Assembly (NCBI GenBank): GCA_001599915.1
Contig: BCIG01000008.1
Coordinates: 1-64,000 of the forward strand
Source of the DNA: Symbiotaphrina buchneri
Lineage: Eukaryota > Ascomycota > Symbiotaphrinales > Symbiotaphrinaceae
Direction of reading: 5' to 3'
DNA length: 64,000 nt
The position numbers were made by a program, and so were the translations under genes. The notes beneath the pieces were generated by a model, which did not search any database, was not told the origin of the DNA, and saw only the letters and a program-made list of their open reading frames with translations. Below are positions 22,896 to 33,936 of this stretch, in pieces; the first letter of the stretch is position 1, and every line of letters starts with the position of its first letter.

Positions 22896-24508
22896 TGTTG
22901 AATTGACCGACTGGTGTCCGAATGCGTGGAGACCTGTCACGGCGGCGAAGGGAGCCGGAATACGAGCTCTCTTAGTCTTGTAGAGGTGAAGAGGAAGAGC
23001 AAGATTTGTCAAGACAACATAACCAGCACGGAGCGTGATGAGAAGGTAGATGGTTGGCCCGGGGAACCCAGCGACCTACTACTCCAGACCCACGGATGGG
23101 GAAACATGCTATTGCCCCTAGGAAGTACATGCCTCTGCTTCAAAGACGCGCTTTTTCTAGCCATACTACTTAAATGAGCATTCTTCTTAAGAAACCCAGC
23201 AAACTATTGGACAACCAGGTAGATGTGTGCACAATCCAGTGCGAGAAGGCAAGGAGGTTGTGTACGGGCGACGCGAACCCCCGTTTTGCCCTATCCCCAC
23301 GGTCCAGCGTGTCAGTGCTGGCAATTAGGCGTCCTTCTGCAGCTGGTAAGGCCGAGTTTGGGTCCTCCGTGTAAACGCCACATTTCTGCAAACAGCCATG
23401 GGCCACCGGCCATGGCCGAGCTTCAGGAACGGGTCCAGGCCAAAGGGAAGCAAGGACCACTCACTACTGGATGCCTTGGTTGTCACTTGTCGGCAAGTGG
23501 GGAGTGCCAAGTTGACTTGGCTGGCCAAGGATGGCAAGGATGGCATGATTTCAGGACAGAATACCCGACGAGGTGATACGAAGATAAGGAGGGTTGATAC
23601 CGTAGCTTCCTCCGTTAAGCAAGGGGTGGGTGTCAACGTAACGGTTGCAGTCTACCCACCAATAATAATAGGTGGCGTTGGCCAACGACGGCGTCGTGGA
23701 TAACGGCGTATACCATTTTATTCTCTTAGCTGTAAAGTTTAACTGAAAGAGTACAGTAGATAATATGAGCATGGCCTCTCAAAACCAGTGCATTTATCGC
23801 TATTATGGAGGAAAAAAGGTCAAACATAGATAAATAAGGCTGATAGCATTATGGAGTTCAAACCATAAAATACAGATGACAACGGCGAGCTCTAGCGTTG
23901 ACTTGCAACCATGGGGAGGTTCATTTCTGTTAAGTAGCTACACATTTCATTCAGGGGATATAAAAGCGGCTTTCGGTAATTGGTCAATTTGACTGCCAAG
24001 ATGCGGTTGGCCATAAAAGCGGCTTTCGGTAATTGGTCAATTTGACTGCCAAGATGCGGTTGGCCAATTGACAGAGAAGCTTCCCCTTTACAGAGTGCAA
24101 AGAGGCCAAACTTCACGGACAGGTTAATTTTGATTCGCAGAGAGGTCGACACACATAGAAAGTTGACCTTACACTTTGACCTCACAGGTCATCCACCTTC
24201 TGGCATTCCCACCACACTCAATCTCCGTATAAGTTCTTGGCAAGAGGAGAAACATCACTTTGTGTCACATATATCTCCTGAACTTGGTGAAGTAAAATCT
24301 GATGTAGGCGGTATACAATAACGACTTGCTGACTTACTTCTAACGTTTGGGGTTTCGTCAAACTTCAAAGACGGCGACAGAGGCTACCCTCATCATATTG
24401 TTGCTACGCTACACTTCGACCTCTCATCCTTCAATCCAATATAACACAACCCTTCCACCTCCCACTACCAGCACTACCTCTCCTCCCCGTCCATCGCCCT
24501 TCCTTCAC
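22896..24508. other. Intergenic region with 53-bp duplication
   Basis: About 1.6 kb between the methyltransferase start and the P450 3' end. No coding frame that I recognise. It holds a perfect 53-bp tandem duplication at 23960-24065 and a short AT-rich stretch at 23700-23900. Confidence 0.55.
23960..24065. repeat. Perfect 53-bp tandem duplication
   Basis: Two identical 53-bp copies, 23960-24012 and 24013-24065. Each begins ATAAAAGCGGCTTTCGG and ends with GCGGTTGGCC. No mismatch between copies means the duplication is recent or was gene-converted. It lies in non-coding DNA. Confidence 0.9.
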
Positions 24509-26352
24509 TTACGGCGGGTGCGTCATGTTATAGGTGCTCATGCGAAACTTCGTCTCGGTGTTATACGGCTCCAGATCCTCCAGGGCCTGCCTGCCCTCCC
24601 TCAGAATCGTCTGTTTAATCTCCTCGCTGCGCGGCGTGATGCTGCACTTGAACGGGTTCGGCCGCATATTGAATCCATCTCTGCTCGTAGCATCAGCGCC
24701 CACTCTCGTCGATGTTCAAGATGACAAGCCCAGGTAAAACGAGGCAACAAAACTCACGTATAATCAAAAATATCCACGGGGATCTCCTTCCCCATCTCAT
24801 CCCTCTTCTTATCAAACTTAAACGCCCACAGCAGCCGTGCAATACTGATGAACGTGCCTTGCTCCGCAAGCGCCTGGCCCACACAAACCCGCCTTCCCCA
24901 TCCAAAGGACATATACCCGCGCTCATTCGGGAACGGGCGATAATACGGGTTGCCCTTAAAATGTCTCTCGGGGTAAAACCGATCCGGCTCCGGGAAATCC
25001 CTCTCATTATGATGGATCGCCCAGATATTGCCCTGGATCCACGTCTCCGCGGGGATATGGTATCCGCGGTACGTATCGTCTTTAATCGGCGCGTGCGGCT
25101 GACCACCCAGAATCGCAACCGAGCGCCAGCGCAGCGTCTCCTTGACAAACGCCTTCACGTACGGGAGCTCCTTCTCGTCCTCGAAAGAGGGCATGCGATG
25201 CGGTCCCACGACGCGGTCGAGTTCCTCCCAAGCCTTCAACTGCGTCTCGGGGAAGGCCGTGCAGGCCAGCACGAAGGTGACTAGTGTGCTGGACGAGGTA
25301 TCGCTGCCGGCGCCGAAGAGCGAGCCCGCGAGCGTGCTGTATTCGATGTCGTTGAGATTGTATTGCGCGCCTTTGGCCCAGAGGTCTTTGCTGTAGCATG
25401 GCGCGTCGTTGTGTGCGGCTTCGTCCGCCAAAGCCCAGAAGAAGTCCCGTGTGCGCCCGCTGTTGCGCATGTTCTTGAGCCAGGGAGCGATGGAGCGTGG
25501 GAACTTGGCGAGGACTGGGTGATGTGTGAGCAGGAGGTTACGCGGCAGCGGGTTAGGGCATAGGGGACGTACCGGGAAAGCTCTCCATCAGCATAGGGAA
25601 CGTCTTGCCGGGGACATTCATTTCCGCAGCCTTCTGCATAAGCGCAATAACCTCCGTAATAATCGGATCTTCCTTGCGCTGAATCCTCCTCGCAAAGCCA
25701 ATAATGCTAACCACGCTCGCCGCATACCTCTCGAGATGCATAACAAACTCCTGCGGCTCATTCAAAAAATCCAATAGGACGACTTTATTCTCATCGCTCT
25801 GCCACTTCTGGTACCCGCGGACTTGCTGCACGCCGATGCCCATGTGCGTGAGCTTGCGGTGCACGCGGAACCGGTCCCCGTACTTCATGCTCACCAGCGC
25901 GTTCTGGTTGAATGCGAGTTCGCCGAAGACGATCATGCGCGGCCGCGAGGAGTAGATTGCGGCCCGCTTGTCGAGGAGTTCGGAGGCCGTGGTGGCGTCG
26001 TTGATCCAGATGTTGGGCCGTCGCCCCATCCAGAATGTGATGAGGCCCGAGTTGTACTCTTTGGAGAGCTGCTCGAAGTATAGCCAGGGCTTTTTGTCCG
26101 GGAGGATGTGCGTGTTGCCGATGATGGGAAGGGGGAAGGGGCCCGGTGGCTGGGTAGCTTTTTTTAGAATATCACAGCTGGGAGGTGAGAGGAGCATACC
26201 ATTTTACTCCGCATGTACAGCATCCGGCCATAGTCAAGTATCAGAGCGACCAGGCCGATGAGGAGGACTGTGCTTAGGATCTGCCCCACACCGACTTGAC
26301 GAAGGGCTTGCTGGAGCTTAGACGCGAGATGCACATCTAGAAGGGACTCCAT
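24509..26352 (-). CDS. Cytochrome P450 monooxygenase
   Basis: Four exons with introns at about 26158-26207, 25515-25572 and 24681-24757 give 552 aa, all phases consistent. An N-terminal membrane anchor (LSTVLLIGLVALIL) is followed by the Pro-rich hinge QPPGPFPLPIIGN. The I-helix oxygen-binding motif reads AGSDTSS, the K-helix ExxR is in KETLRWR, and the heme loop is FGWGRRVCVG with the Cys thiolate ligand. The opening of the catalytic domain (PWLYFEQLSKEY...GLITFWMGRRP) resembles the O-methylsterigmatocystin-oxidoreductase-like (OrdA-like) group of fungal P450s, a weak subfamily guess. It is ER-bound and needs a P450 reductase. Same strand as the SAM methyltransferase upstream, 391 bp apart; no backbone synthase nearby. 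Confidence 0.92.
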
Positions 26353-26743
26353 GATGCCGAGGTCCACGGCGTGTTACACGCCCTTGATCCAGCTGATTGC
26401 TTTCAGCTTCAAGGATCGACGTTGGGGAGTGAGGATCGAAGGGTGATCTGAAGCTGGTGAAATTAAGGATAATAACCGGGAGTAGGAAAATCCCCATGGG
26501 ATGCACAGATGGGGATGTTTACCCCACCCCCACATTTCTAGATGCGACTTCGGCAGTTGCAAGAGTCACGGCAGTGACAAGAAATCGGTCAAGGTCCGAA
26601 GTGGGCCCTATTTGTGCTCAAATGATATATAAACTTGTGCCGGGATTCAACTCAAATCTGGCTCACTGACCGCCGACACCGTAACTTTGCATCAAGCGGG
26701 TATCAGCCGGAGGGCCCCGCTTTCGCCATCCCATGCACCTCTA
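26353..26743. promoter_or_regulatory. Promoter region of the P450 gene
   Basis: About 0.39 kb between the methyltransferase stop and the P450 start, both on the minus strand. GATATATAAAC on the plus strand at about 26624-26634 also reads as an AT-rich box on the minus strand. No specific operator. Confidence 0.4.
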
Positions 26744-27927
26744 TCATTGCTTCTCAAAAACCTCAACCGCATATCTAAACGAGCCATTCGCATAGCCTCT
26801 CCGCATCGCTCTAAACGCCTGTAAAAACGCCAGCCCATCTCTACCCTGCGAGATGGCAAACGCCCACAACGATGGATTCTGGATGAGTGACCATGAGATA
26901 TCCCTATATACACAATCCACGTTAGCAAAGAGCATACAGGTCGATAGAAGCGCGGTAGGATAAGCCTAGGGCAAAACGCACCATGTCTTCGCAACGTCCT
27001 TGCTGATATCAAATGGTTCGGCAAACACCTCAAATCCTGCGTCCCTGGCATACTGCACGTAGTCTGCCTGCGTGCACAGAGGCGGGAGCAGCATTCCGTC
27101 TAGTACACCAATTAGCTGCCTGTCCACTCGGACAATCCTGTTCCATCCGTACTTACCTTCAATGGGCCTGATATCCGCCTCCATCTGCTGCTGCGTCAAG
27201 CCCTCGGCCTTGAACCAATCCGCCACGACCAATTTCCCTCCTTTCCTCAGCAGCTTATACGCATTCCTAAAGAACAGCTGCTTATCCGGCAGATGGCTCA
27301 TCGCCTCGGAAATCCAGACGACATCAAAAACCTTCTTCACCTTGCCCTGCGCACCAAAAACCTCGCCCATCTTCTCCGCATCCATCTCCATGAAACTTAC
27401 ACTTCCCTCGCCCAGTCTAATCTCCCCAGCCAAATCCCCCTGTCCTTGCGAACTCCCCGCAACGGACTCTTTAACGCTCAAGCCGCGCGCAAGCTCCACC
27501 TGGCGCCCGCTGATCGTTATGCCGGTAACATTACACGCATGATTCTTCGCCAGGAACCTTGACGTGCCGCCCAGGCCGCAGCCAACATCCAGCACAGCGC
27601 TTCCGGGCGCGATGCCGGATCGCTCGATCATGAGCTTGATGAGGCGCGTCTGTGCGACTTCTTTGGTGTCGCTGGGGTCGGTGAAGTAGCCGTGGTGGAT
27701 ATGCTCGCCCCTGGATGGCTGGTGTCAGTGGGGCAGGTGCACAAGTTGTGGGAGAGGGGGCGAGGGGGGGAGAAGTACCAGAGCGAATAGTAGTAGTCCG
27801 AGGCGAGCTCGTAGTGCTTCTTTATGCGGTCCTTGAGAGCGCTGAAGGACGTGACGGGTTCTGGAGCGGGCGTCTCGTATTGGGCGCTGATCTCGTCGGT
27901 GGACGTGGCGGTTGAAGCTTCGGCCAT
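26744..27927 (-). CDS. SAM-dependent methyltransferase (UbiE/tocopherol-MT-like)
   Basis: Four exons with introns at 27711-27778, 27100-27156 and 26904-26981 give 326 aa. Start is MAEAST at 27927. The N-terminal motif HYELASDYYYSLWGEHIHHGYF is the entry of small-molecule C/O-methyltransferases such as gamma-tocopherol and sterol C24 types. Motif I LDVGCGLGGTS binds SAM, and DVVWISEAMSHLPD and GGKLVVADWF are motifs II/III. The middle intron is 57 nt with no stop, so retention would insert 19 residues; splicing restores PIEDGMLLPPLCT, the form seen in the family, so I treat it as an intron. Cytosolic, no TM. It shares a divergent 302-bp promoter with a caleosin and precedes the P450 on the same strand. 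Confidence 0.85.
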
Positions 27928-28229
27928 GGTGCAGTCTGGGGGAGTACTGGGCACCTGGGAGTGAAAAGAGGGTGTGGTCGGAAGGCTGAATGCACCAATT
28001 GCTGGCAACGAACGACGCCTATGATGCGTGCAAGAGAATGAAGCTGGAACGCTGTCGGCTTAACTGAGTTTCACCGCCTCGGTTAAGAAACAATGATGTC
28101 ACGCGAGTCTCTGCCTGTGAATGACAAGCCAAGACACCGCGACCGACGAAACGTCTCACCACCAACGAATTTCTCACCACAACACACTCCTTCCCCAATC
28201 TACGACGGCCTCCACATGCAAGCTTCACG
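27928..28229. promoter_or_regulatory. Divergent promoter (methyltransferase / caleosin)
   Basis: 302 bp between two divergent ATGs, compact enough that co-regulation of the two genes is plausible. No operator identified. Confidence 0.45.
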
Positions 28230-28985
28230 ATGGCCTCCATCAACCACAATAGCGCCAAACCAGGCACCAAACCAGACGTCTCCCTAAAACACGCCTCCAC
28301 CCTCCACGACGCCGCACACCTCTACCCAATCCCCATTCCCACACCGGCCTCCTCCGCAGAACCCACCACTTTACAACGGCACGTCTCCTTCTGGGACCGA
28401 GACAACGACTCGATCATCCATCCCAGCGACGTCTACCACGGCTTCCGCGACCTCGGCTTCTCCATCCCCTTCTCGCTGCTCTCCCTGCTCATCCCTATTT
28501 TCTTCTCGTACCCCACGCGGCTCGGGCACTCCTGGCTCCCCGACCCTTTTCTACGAATCTACGTGCGGGACATCAACAAAGCCAAACACGGGTCCGACAC
28601 GGGGATTTTCGATCTGGACGGTCAGGTCAGCGACGCGCGCTTCGAGGAGGTCTGGGCGCGCTTCGACGGCGCCAGGACGGGGAGTCTGGGGCCGTGGGAG
28701 CTGATGGCGTTGTTGCGGAAGGATCGCGTCGCGGCGGATGTGGCCGGGTGGTGTTTTGCGTGGATGGAGTGGACGACGACGTGGTTGCTGTTGGCGAGGG
28801 AGGGGAGGGTGCATAAGGAGGATCTGAGGGCGTGTTATGATGGGACGCTGTTCTTTCGGCTGAGGAAGGAGAGGGCGATGGGCAGGGAGCCCGAGATGGG
28901 GTTTAAGTGGAGGGATTTGGGGAGGTTGCTGAAAAGCGATGAGGTTTGGGGGAGAGGGAAGTACTTTAATGATAAAATCGCATGA
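28230..28985 (+). CDS. Caleosin / peroxygenase
   Basis: Intronless, 251 aa. All caleosin parts are present. LQRHVSFWDRDNDSIIHPSD combines the first heme-ligand His with an EF-hand calcium loop. A hydrophobic hairpin with prolines (IPFSLLSLLIPIFFSYP, about residues 90-107) is the lipid-droplet anchor. The second His lies in KHGSDTGIFDLDG. C-terminal MGFKWRDLGRLL follows. Caleosins sit on lipid droplets or ER and use heme to oxidise unsaturated fatty acids with hydroperoxides; fungal members affect oxylipins, sporulation and mycotoxins. It is divergently paired with a SAM methyltransferase beside a P450. Confidence 0.92.
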   Translation: MASINHNSAKPGTKPDVSLKHASTLHDAAHLYPIPIPTPASSAEPTTLQRHVSFWDRDNDSIIHPSDVYHGFRDLGFSIPFSLLSLLIPIFFSYPTRLGHSWLPDPFLRIYVRDINKAKHGSDTGIFDLDGQVSDARFEEVWARFDGARTGSLGPWELMALLRKDRVAADVAGWCFAWMEWTTTWLLLAREGRVHKEDLRACYDGTLFFRLRKERAMGREPEMGFKWRDLGRLLKSDEVWGRGKYFNDKIA

Positions 28986-29324
28986 TGATTGATCCAGGTT
29001 TGGCCCTACATCCAGAGATGCTTCGTTCTAGGAGATGTTATATCGGATACCCAGAGCTCATGGTTCTCTGAAAATCACGCACGCATTCCAATGACTTACC
29101 CGCCACAGAACGGCGGCAATATCATTCAGGCTGTTTAGAGACTGCATCCCAAGACTCCTTCCACTTCGTCAATCGTCAAAGCTCGAACCCGCAAATCAGA
29201 AAGCAAACGACTGCTGCTAAAGACCGAATCATCCATGCTCATCGTTTCATCATCATCATAGCCTTCGTCGACCGGTCCATGCATACGCTGCCATACGCAC
29301 TGGCTGATGCTCACCGATCGAAGC
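28986..29324. other. Convergent intergenic region
   Basis: About 0.34 kb between the 3' ends of the caleosin and WW-protein genes; presumably two terminators. Nothing else seen. Confidence 0.45.
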
Positions 29325-30355
29325 TCACCAGTCATCAACGGTCTCGCGGCGCTCATAGACAGTTTCATCTCCAAAGCCATCATTACGCTCCTCCACGACG
29401 TCGTCCTCGTAGACGCGATCTCCGCCATAAGAGTCATCATAGACCCTATCCTCGACGACCGTCGTATCGTTATAGACGGGCGCTTCCTCGTATACGGTCG
29501 TCTCCTGGATCACCGGGGGCGGGTTGTCGTATTCGACGACCTGATGGCATCCAGTGACATGGTCAGCAAACTTTGAATCTCGCATCCACCCTGGAGTCAA
29601 TTCGGGAATAGGGTCAACCATACGCGTTCTTCGTACCCACCGCCGCCATACCCGCCGCCATATCCCTGGTTCCCGTACGCGACGCTGTCATAGTCGCCTT
29701 CCAAGCGGGCCTTCTCACGATCCCACGCGCCCTCCACTTTATGCACCTCATGGTCCGCGAACGCGCCCGCGACCAGCCCGCCCACGGCTCCTATAGCGCC
29801 TACACCACAAACGCCAACCCGTTAGCCACCGCCACCCTTCAACAACCACAAGAGAAAACCAAACCAAAGCATCACAAAGCACAGTACATACCATACTCCC
29901 ACTCCTTCTTCTTATCCTTCTTGGCCTGCTCGGCCATGCCCTCCGCCACACCACTCTGGTACCCAGACTGCTGGCCGGCGCCGTACCCCTGCTGCTCGCC
30001 CTGCTGCCAGCCCTGCGCCTCGCCGGCACCGTAGCCCTGCGCCTCGCCGTACCCGTAGCCTTGCCGCTCGCCGGCGTTGTAGGCCCCGTAGCCGGAGCCC
30101 GGGCGCTGCCAGGTGCGCGAGCCGGTGCGCTCGTCGATGTAGAACCATGCCCGGTGCGTGTCGTCGAAGCGCGCGATCCAGCCGGCTGGAAGGGGAGGAG
30201 GGGGAAGTTAGCACGAGCTCCTTGGCTGATGGATGCGGAAGAGTCACAAGGCTGGATAAAGTGGATAAGTGCGACTTACGCGGAAGCCCGACGTTGGGGT
30301 CGTTGACAGGTGAGTGTGGAGCCGGAGGAGGGCCTGGAGGCGCGTGATGGAACAT
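29325..30355 (-). CDS. WW-domain protein with glycine-zipper segment
   Basis: Four exons with introns at 30186-30279, 29800-29891 and 29541-29623 give 253 aa. A Pro-rich N terminus (MFHHAPPGPPPAP) precedes one WW domain, LPPGWIARFDD...WFYID...TWQRP (about residues 25-55), which binds proline-rich peptides. Low-complexity Tyr-Gly-x-Gly-Glu-Ala-Gln repeats follow. Then comes a Gly-zipper hydrophobic segment (GAIGAVGGLVAGAFA) that may insert in membranes or oligomerise, then a Gly/Tyr-rich and acidic Tyr/Val-rich tail with repeated VYDD/VYEE units. The WW exon junction (C|CC) restores the LPPGW motif, which supports the model. Function unknown; a possible adaptor between PPxY proteins and membrane or condensate structures. 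Confidence 0.8.
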
Positions 30356-31427
30356 CTCGATCTTTGCTATGTAGCTGTAGGTAGAGAGAGACAAGTGATG
30401 CTGATGATGAGGGAAAAGAGCTGATGCTGAAGGTAGAGCTGAGAAGGACAAAGGAAGTTGAGGTTGAAGTTGACAGGTGTCAGTCCGTCAGACGCGGCAG
30501 GAGCGGGGCGGCTAAATACGGAAGGCTGTGCATAAGGCGGTGAGGCCAATCACATCCGTTGAACGGTGAATGCCCTCATTGAAAGGAATCTTGTGGTCTA
30601 ATCCTATGATCAAATGTATCACGGTGCCTGATGAGGCGTCAGTTACTTTGATATAAAAATAGATTGCAGAATGATGAAGACATTATTTACTTGGTATGGT
30701 TTGCACCGGCCAGTCATTCACTGAAGCAGGATCGCTATGCTTAACACTACATTCTCGGATTACCAGTCTGCGGGCGCTTATATCGTACAATCATCAAGGC
30801 ATGCCAGATGATGAAATAATATATGTGAGAGGACCGCGAGTCGGCAAAGTCGTCAGCCAAGACACGGCGGCGGGACGACCCGTATTGACAGCGATGAAAA
30901 TGTTCCAGGAAATGCTTGGCCAACGAAACGCCAACGATCGGATGATTAGGTATCACTGCAGCCCCGCCATGGAAGATGCCCACACCATACGACTGGCGCC
31001 TCCTCCACCAGTGAATTCATGGTCATCGCGGACGTCGAAGGACTGTGTGGAACAACATATCTCCATCCTCTGTGATGTGCTGGCACGAGAATTGGTCAAG
31101 ACATACCAAACTCACTTATCTTAAATAAAAATTTTGGCTTAATTTTACTAAGCCAGGATTTTCGGACTTCACTAGGGCATACGATCTGGGAGAGCCTGTA
31201 AGTAGGTTTGAGGTGTGGGCGCGAACATGCCCAGATATGGAGAGATGTCATCCGAGTGTTGACCTTGCAAATTTGACAGCTAGAAGATACCTCCTAACCT
31301 AAGAATGACAGGCTCGAAAGGAGTAAGTAAACAATTGCGAGACGATCCAAAAACACCCAAATCCACACAATGCCAGATCCATCCAATCACGAACTTCACC
31401 ATCGAGATGCAGTATACCTCGCTGATC
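30356..31427. other. Intergenic region, no gene recognised
   Basis: About 1.07 kb. An open frame at 30696-31124 has no recognised domain and odd composition, so I leave it out. AT-rich around 30600-30700 and 31120-31160. Confidence 0.5.
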
Positions 31428-33188
31428 CTAATAGATATACCTGAACTTCTCGACGCCCTCCGGCAGCACAACCGTTTCCTCCGCGTCCCTCGCATCCATC
31501 TTCGCATTTTCCCGCCTCAAGATCGTTCTAAAGACCAAAGTCGTGGTAATGGCGAGCACGATTGCAATGGCCTCGACAGTGCAAGCCATCCAGTAGCGGG
31601 GCGACTGGTTATCCGGATAGATGTAGCCGGCGATGATATTGCCCAGCTGCGAGAGCATATTGACGAGCGCAATAGCCGCGGCCCGCTTGGCGGCGGGCCG
31701 GGGGATGCAGTTTGAGATCCAGGCTAGGTTGCAGTCGAAGGACTGATACGACAGTATCGCGTTAGCCACTATATGAGAGGGAGCAGGCAGATGGTGGGGC
31801 GACTTACGATGTAGACGAAGCAGGTGATCAAGAAGAGCGAGAAGTATCTGGCGCCGGTGTTGAGGCTGCTGGCGAGGATGATTAGGCCGACGAGCGTAAC
31901 GCAAAGCGTGCCGATCATGTGCCATGTCCGCTCCTTCTTGACATCCGCATGGTGACAGCCATACACCGACGTCCCGAACGCAAGGATATAAGGGGGCACG
32001 ATGAGCGCATACGTGATCTCACGGTTGAAGCCCAGCGTCCCAACAACAGTCGGATAGAAAACCACCAGGCCCGCGCCGACCGTAAGGCAGATATGGTTCC
32101 ATACCAAGAACCAAGTCTTATAGTCCTTAACCGCCAGCACGAAGCCTTCCCACATCGAGACATTGTTGTCGTCGGCCTCGCCCGCGTCCTCGATCAGCCG
32201 CCAGATGGCGACGGTGCGCTCCTCGCCCTTCAGCCAGCGCGTGTTGTGCGGGTAGTTGGGCAGCAAGAAGGCGGCGATGATGCTGAAGCCGCCCGACATG
32301 CACGCCTCGACGATGAAGAGCCAGCGCCAGGATTCGAGCCCGTGGTCGCCGTTGAGGTCTTGCGTGATGCCGAGCGCGATCAGAGAGCCGAAGGCGTTGG
32401 AGAGCATGTTACCGCCAAAGAGGATTGCGCACCGCATCGCCATCTCCTTCCGCGTGTACCAACTTGACAGCATGAAGATGGCACCCGGGAAGAAAGGGGC
32501 TTCGACGATGCCTAGGAAGAAGCGCACCGCCACTAGACCGCGGTAGCTCTGCACGGCGGCTGCACAGCCAGATACGACGGACCAGATGAACATCCACCCG
32601 GACTGCACCAATTTCCATTCAGCATTGTGATGGAAACAATGTACATGAGAGAAGACTTACAAGATACAGCGACGGCCTTGTCTTGGACAACATCAGATTG
32701 GACGGGACCTGGAACAAACAATACCCGACATAGAGAATACTGAGGCACGTCGCAAACTGCGTCGAGCTGAGGTTCAGATCCTTCTGGATGCCCACGATCT
32801 TTGCGAAACTGAGCGCGTTGCGGTCTAAATAGTTCAGTATATAATTACAAGGACGGGGATGCATGCATGCGGGACAGGTGTCGAATAACGAAAAATACAT
32901 GTCTCTTGTTCTGGACGATGACAACATAACATCAACGGAGGACATACCTATATAATTCAATATGTAAAATGCCAGAAGCATGGGAAAAAGGAAGCAGTCG
33001 ATCTTGCGTTTGACGCGCTTCTCGATCTCGACGCGCCGCTCGGGAGGGATGGCGGTTACGGCCGCGAGGAGTTCGGGATCGACGCCCCGGGGCAGGATGG
33101 ATGCGGTTGTGGTGGTGCCGGCGGCGGCCTGCTTCTCGCTGCTGCTGGCGCCCGAGGCGGAAGTGGTCTTCTCGATCTCGGCGGACAT
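31428..33188 (-). CDS. MFS transporter, anion:cation symporter (Dal5/Tna1-like)
   Basis: Four exons with introns at 32825-32947, 32603-32660 and about 31769-31803 give about 514 aa. The last donor is weak (GTCGCC); the nearby GTAAGT would break the frame, so this junction is uncertain. TM1 leads to the hallmark LNYIDRNALSFAKI. Next are GYCLFQVPSNLML, VRFFLGIVEAPFFPGAIFMLSSWYTRKEMA (split here for length: FFLGIVEAPFFPGA and SSWYTRKEMA) and FIVEACMSG, all typical of the ACS family. Members import allantoate, nicotinate, pantothenate, biotin or other organic anions at the plasma membrane. It is divergent from RidA and part of the RidA/amine-oxidase/amidase block; likely the uptake step of that block. 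Confidence 0.88.
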
Positions 33189-33936
33189 CTTGACGGGGGG
33201 TATCTGTCCGTCTGTGAATGGGATGAGGTCTAGTGATTGCTAGAGCAAAGACCCGCAAGAGTGGTTCAGTGACGGAAGATCGGGTGTCTGATGTAGAGCC
33301 GTCGTCTGGAGACTAGGAGTAGCAGGGGTCTCTTATATTCACCTTCTCCGAGACAATCTCCAACAAAAACACCGAGGAAGAAGGGGTAGGCGATTAGAAA
33401 TAACAAATCTGGCCCCATGAGTAGGAGCCCCGCAACCTCCCTTGTCTAGCTCACTGAACCATCTCTTATCATGCTTATCAGGACGTGCATATCAGCTTTT
33501 GGCCGGTGTTTCGTGCTAGACTGGTGTCAGTTTGGATGTGGAGAAAGATCTTCGGCGGTGCGCCGTTTCGGTATTTCGGAGTTTGGACGGTTTGAGATCT
33601 TGGAGATATGAGATGGGCCGTGATTGGCCGATATTCCGAAATACTGATGAGAAAACGCCGAGGCTGGGGCTCCGGCCGGTGATGCCCCAACACCACCAAG
33701 GCAGTAAACATTGGAGATGGATCGAGGCTGTTGTTACTCTCCGATGCGGCCCTAGCAAGGCCGAGACCTTGGTCCGATTCGGGGTTTTCTCTTGAGAAAG
33801 CTCAATCGATTTTCAGTGATCCTCTCTGCCCCGATCAAAGAATACAGGAAACCTGATTGATCCCTTTCTCTTCCCTCTCTCTCCACGTCTATTCAATCTA
33901 ATCCAACAACCACCTAAAACAAAAAGGAAAATTAAA
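33189..33936. promoter_or_regulatory. Divergent promoter of MFS transporter and RidA
   Basis: 748 bp between two divergent ATGs. It contains the element CGGTATTTCGG at 33569-33579 and a facing half site TCCGAAATAC at 33635-33644. Together these make a 10-bp inverted repeat around a 54-nt spacer. The same element recurs in the amine-oxidase/amidase promoter. Confidence 0.6.
33569..33579 (+). promoter_or_regulatory. Candidate Zn2Cys6 site CGG-N5-CGG
   Basis: CGGTATTTCGG, a direct repeat of CGG with 5-bp spacing. It matches CGGCATTTCGG at 38838 and 38893 except for C/T at one base. It lies about 360 bp from the RidA start and 380 bp from the transporter start. Binding by the regulator at 34523-36655 is inferred from the zinc-cluster preference for CGG triplets. 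Confidence 0.5.

Noticed and set aside
24509-28985. Secondary-metabolite gene cluster
   Set aside because: No polyketide synthase, NRPS, terpene synthase or dimethylallyl transferase was found in the window, so only a tailoring-like set can be claimed.
30696-31124. Plus-strand 142-codon frame between WW and MFS genes
   Set aside because: No domain, no intron or promoter signs, and uneven composition; treated as chance.
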